Below, one piece after another: positions 61,543 to 64,000 of a DNA stretch of 64,000 bases (the first letter of the stretch is position 1; every line of letters starts with the position of its first letter). Below the pieces are notes generated by a model. The model was not told the origin of the DNA. It searched no databases and worked only from the letters and a program-made list of their open reading frames with translations. Origin of the DNA: Paenibacillus allorhizosphaerae (lineage in GTDB: Bacteria; Bacillota; Bacilli; Paenibacillales; NBRC-103111); the NCBI RefSeq assembly GCF_910594985.1, contig NZ_CAJVCE010000001.1, positions 1 to 64,000 of the forward strand, written 5' to 3'. Both the position numbers and the translations under genes were made by a program.

Positions 61543-61975
61543 CGTCAAGCCCCCTTTGATGTTGGTTGAAACTCACAAGCAATTGCCAACTCGTATGGCA
61601 TGAACCGGCTTGTTGTAAGCGTTCTCAACTTTGACGGCAACATGGCATTTTCCTTAGAGCGCATGCCATAGCTGCTAATTTCGTGCATTGTCATTTTTTC
61701 CCGTCGTGAACGAAATTTGCAAGATGGCCGCCTGCGATGAGCTGCAAATCTCCGCAGCCTCCCTTCCCTCATTTCAACCCGGATTAGGTCTACCTGATAC
61801 CCAATCCGTTCTATCTATTATTTCTGCGATATCCTTATCGTAAATAAAGCGCCTCCCGTTGACCATGCACTTTTTTGTAAATCTATTTATCCAAAATTTC
61901 CAGTAAAAAAAAGGTGCTGATACAGAATGTGTCGAAAAATTAACCTACGCCATTTAGTTACGAGGAGCCGACTGC
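61543..61975. other. Spacer between SBP i and the kinase gene
   Basis: No gene is convincing. It contains a cre box at 61614-61627 and an AT-rich stretch before the kinase. Confidence 0.4.
61614..61627 (-). promoter_or_regulatory. cre box upstream of SBP i
   Basis: TGTAAGCGTTCTCA fits the cre consensus at every position. Confidence 0.55.
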
Positions 61976-63604
61976 ATGCTAGACATATTGAAACAATATT
62001 TTGTTCAGTTCGGGATTATATTTTTCCCTATTTCTGTTTACCAGCTGTGGACAATTGGAAAATCGTTTAATCAGCTTCCTATAAGGGGTTGGCTAATGGG
62101 TGTCTACGGAGGGGGATCTGCGATTCTTTGTCAGTTAATGCCCGTTCATATTATGGGGCAAACGGAAAATTTTCAGTGCGTTCCAGTAATTTTGTCCATA
62201 TTATATGGAAAACGCAAGGCAGGCATCGTTTCCATAGGGCTTCTAACGGCATTTCAACTTCTTACGATGAAACAGGATGTCGCTTTCAGTATAGCGGGGA
62301 TCCTTGTGTACTCCGCAATCCCCCTATTGTTCTGTAACCGGTTTGAAAAATTTGAACGCCGGAAGCGATTTATCGTTGCTTTATTGTTGTCAGTGGTCAC
62401 AATCATTGTTGAATTGTTGTTTTTGTTTGTGTGTTTTTCAATTCGGTTTGGCCATGCAGGGTTACTTATACAATATTATGGATTTTTGGGTATAGCATGT
62501 GTGATCCAGCTAACTATGATGGTATTGGCCTTCTTTTTAATAGAAAATACGATTGAAATCGGTCGTATCCGAAACAGGCAGGAATCGTTGATCGAATACA
62601 ATCCGCTTGGCATTTGCGCTTTCGACCTTAATAACCGATTCATTAAAGCCAATGCGGCGTATGAAAAGATCACCGGCTACAAAGAGAGCGAGTTGTTGGG
62701 GCAATCAAGGCTTCAAATGTGGTTTGATGATGGGCATGATTATGCTGGGAAGATTATGGCCCATGTGTCGCAAGGTGAAATTTTGAAAGATATGGAGGCT
62801 ACGCTGCGGCATAAGCATGGCGATAAAATCGCCGTTCGGTTTACGGTCGTTCCGATTGTTGAAGGTGATCATATAGTAGGGGTTTTCGGAATGATTAATG
62901 ACATCACCGAGTCGAAACGTTCACAAGAACATTTAAGAAACTCAGAAAAGCTTTCCGTTATCGGGCAGTTAGCCGCGGGTGTCGCACATGAAATCAGAAA
63001 TCCATTAACGACACTAAAAGGATTTCTCCAAATACTTTCTAAATCCGAGACTACTGCAAAAAAAGATCAAGAATATTTCGAGATCATGAAGGACGAATTA
63101 ACGAGAATCGAATCCATCGTCAGCGAAATGCTTGTCCTTGCCAAACCGCAGGCGCTATCGGTTCAATCGGTAGATTTGAAAGAAACCTTGGAACATGTAA
63201 TTAAGCTGCTGTCCGCACAAGCGAATATGCAAAATATCGAGATCACATTTTTTGATAACCAATTGACTCCAACCGTTATGGGGGATGAAAATCAATTAAA
63301 GCAGGTGTTTCTGAATGTAGTTAAAAATGCATTTGAGGCTATGCCGCAAGGAGGGATTCTATGTATCGGCTTAGGTCTGCATCAAGGCCATGTCCAAATT
63401 GACTTCATCGATACCGGGGTGGGCATTCCGGAAGACATTGTTCAAAAAATAGGTGAGCCTTTCTTCACTACTAAAAGTAAAGGTACTGGGCTTGGATTTC
63501 TTCTTAGCAAACGTATTATTACCAATCACAATGGATCGATGCATATACAAAGTACGGTAGGAAAAGGTACGATGGTTTCGGTACATCTCCCCGTTTCCGA
63601 GTAG
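61976..63604 (+). CDS. KinB-like membrane sensor histidine kinase
   Basis: Sensor kinase, 542 residues. Six or so N-terminal helices (residues 1-190) resemble 5TM-5TMR_LYT sensors, a PAS domain covers 200-315, the H-box His338 lies in AAGVAHEIRNPLT, and the ATPase domain (395-540) shows NVVKNAFEA, DTGVGIP and GTGLGF. GAGGAG ribosome site. Such kinases feed the sporulation phosphorelay in Bacilli. No response regulator is adjacent. Confidence 0.92.
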   Translation: MLDILKQYFVQFGIIFFPISVYQLWTIGKSFNQLPIRGWLMGVYGGGSAILCQLMPVHIMGQTENFQCVPVILSILYGKRKAGIVSIGLLTAFQLLTMKQDVAFSIAGILVYSAIPLLFCNRFEKFERRKRFIVALLLSVVTIIVELLFLFVCFSIRFGHAGLLIQYYGFLGIACVIQLTMMVLAFFLIENTIEIGRIRNRQESLIEYNPLGICAFDLNNRFIKANAAYEKITGYKESELLGQSRLQMWFDDGHDYAGKIMAHVSQGEILKDMEATLRHKHGDKIAVRFTVVPIVEGDHIVGVFGMINDITESKRSQEHLRNSEKLSVIGQLAAGVAHEIRNPLTTLKGFLQILSKSETTAKKDQEYFEIMKDELTRIESIVSEMLVLAKPQALSVQSVDLKETLEHVIKLLSAQANMQNIEITFFDNQLTPTVMGDENQLKQVFLNVVKNAFEAMPQGGILCIGLGLHQGHVQIDFIDTGVGIPEDIVQKIGEPFFTTKSKGTGLGFLLSKRIITNHNGSMHIQSTVGKGTMVSVHLPVSE

Positions 63605-63920
63605 GCCAGTATACATATGGAAACATGCAGGAACAAAGCAGGCGTATCCTCCCACTTTATTTCTGCATGCCGTTTGAGGTGCCAAAACTACGAACGACTA
63701 GGATCAAAAACGACGTCCTAGTCGTTCTTTGTTGTGTCTATCGCTATCGCTAACGCATGTACGTGATATGCCTGCATTTTCTGACAGTTGTCGTTGACAT
63801 TCGATCAGGACTATTTCCCTGGAATTACTACACAAATATTGGCGGTTTATGCGGTACGTAACCATACGTGTTGAATATAGATGTTACTACATGCTTTCAA
63901 AAAATGATAAGGGTGAGCGT
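63605..63920. other. Spacer after the kinase gene
   Basis: No gene; a strong terminator sits at 63692-63735. The rest is AT-rich with nothing recognisable. Confidence 0.4.
63692..63735 (+). terminator. Terminator of the kinase gene
   Basis: GAACGACTAGGA pairs with TCCTAGTCGTTC over 12 perfect pairs, followed by TTTGTTG. Confidence 0.75.
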
Positions 63921-64000
63921 ATGAGAAAACATAATGGGCCAATACGGAAAACAAGCCCTTCATCTACCTCTCAAAAGAAACGAACACGCGCCTCGATTCA
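63921..64000 (+). CDS. Start of an unidentified gene, cut off by the window end
   Basis: An ATG at 63921 preceded by AAGGGTGAG starts a frame still open at the window edge (26 codons). The visible N-terminus is very basic and rich in Ser and Thr (RKHNGPIRKTSPSSTSQKKR), which suggests a cytoplasmic tail of a membrane or penicillin-binding-type protein, but this is a guess. Confidence 0.55.
   Translation, partial: MRKHNGPIRKTSPSSTSQKKRTRASI

Noticed and set aside
1..64000. CRISPR arrays, insertion sequences, tRNA and rRNA genes, phage integrases
   Set aside because: No regularly spaced repeats, transposase frames, tRNA cloverleaves or rRNA segments were seen.

Overview
The window looks like a chromosomal piece of a Gram-positive, spore-forming Paenibacillaceae-type bacterium (Paenibacillus or Cohnella like; inferred). 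Reasons: strong AAGGAGG-type ribosome sites with ATG, GTG and TTG starts, many lipobox solute-binding proteins, a DUF3231 protein, a KinB-like histidine kinase, CcpA-type cre boxes, and an arsenal of glycan enzymes without any SusC/SusD.

Layout. 1-149: frameshifted shikimate-kinase-like gene running off the left edge. 233-6403: ordinary accessory genes (PadR + FAD monooxygenase, DUF421 membrane protein, SDR with divergent AraC regulator, APH-type kinase). 6491-12873: sugar module (GH127, solute-binding protein or SBP, two Gfo/Idh/MocA oxidoreductases). 13383-16058: NmrA-type reductase with its MarR regulator, and a DUF3231 protein. 16062-40345: the centrepiece, about 24 kb all on the minus strand, with ten sulfatases (one split by an in-frame stop), a sulfatase remnant, five intact SBPs plus one SBP remnant, a TauD-type dioxygenase and a GH27 remnant. 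40598-43109: AraC regulator, a second NmrA reductase and an Rrf2 regulator. 43243-47021: GH36-type alpha-galactosidase, a frameshifted secreted protein and another SBP, tied together by a shared 69-bp promoter element. 47516-59006: DedA-PAP2 fusion, UvrA-like ABC protein, AHSA1 pseudogene, BcrA-type ABC exporter, exported protein, DinB-like protein, AlkZ-like glycosylase, secreted endonuclease/exonuclease/phosphatase-fold enzyme with a beta-trefoil-like tail, small membrane protein. 59090-61542: AraC regulator and an SBP. 61976-63604: sporulation-type sensor kinase. 63921-end: start of an unidentified gene.

How it may work together (inference). Every sulfatase starts within a few residues of its first core strand and lacks a signal peptide, so all are predicted cytoplasmic. 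Sulfated oligosaccharides or sulfate esters would be captured outside by the lipoprotein SBPs, imported intact, then stripped of sulfate inside; TauD could release sulfite from a sulfonate or sulfate ester, while GH127, GH36 and the Gfo/Idh/MocA enzymes process the sugars. No sugar ABC permease, no sulfatase-maturing enzyme (FGE or anSME) and no polysaccharide lyase lies in the window, so these must be elsewhere. Cre boxes before three SBP genes and the secreted phosphatase-fold gene point to carbon catabolite control. Several genes in the locus are decaying, which suggests recent expansion and turnover.
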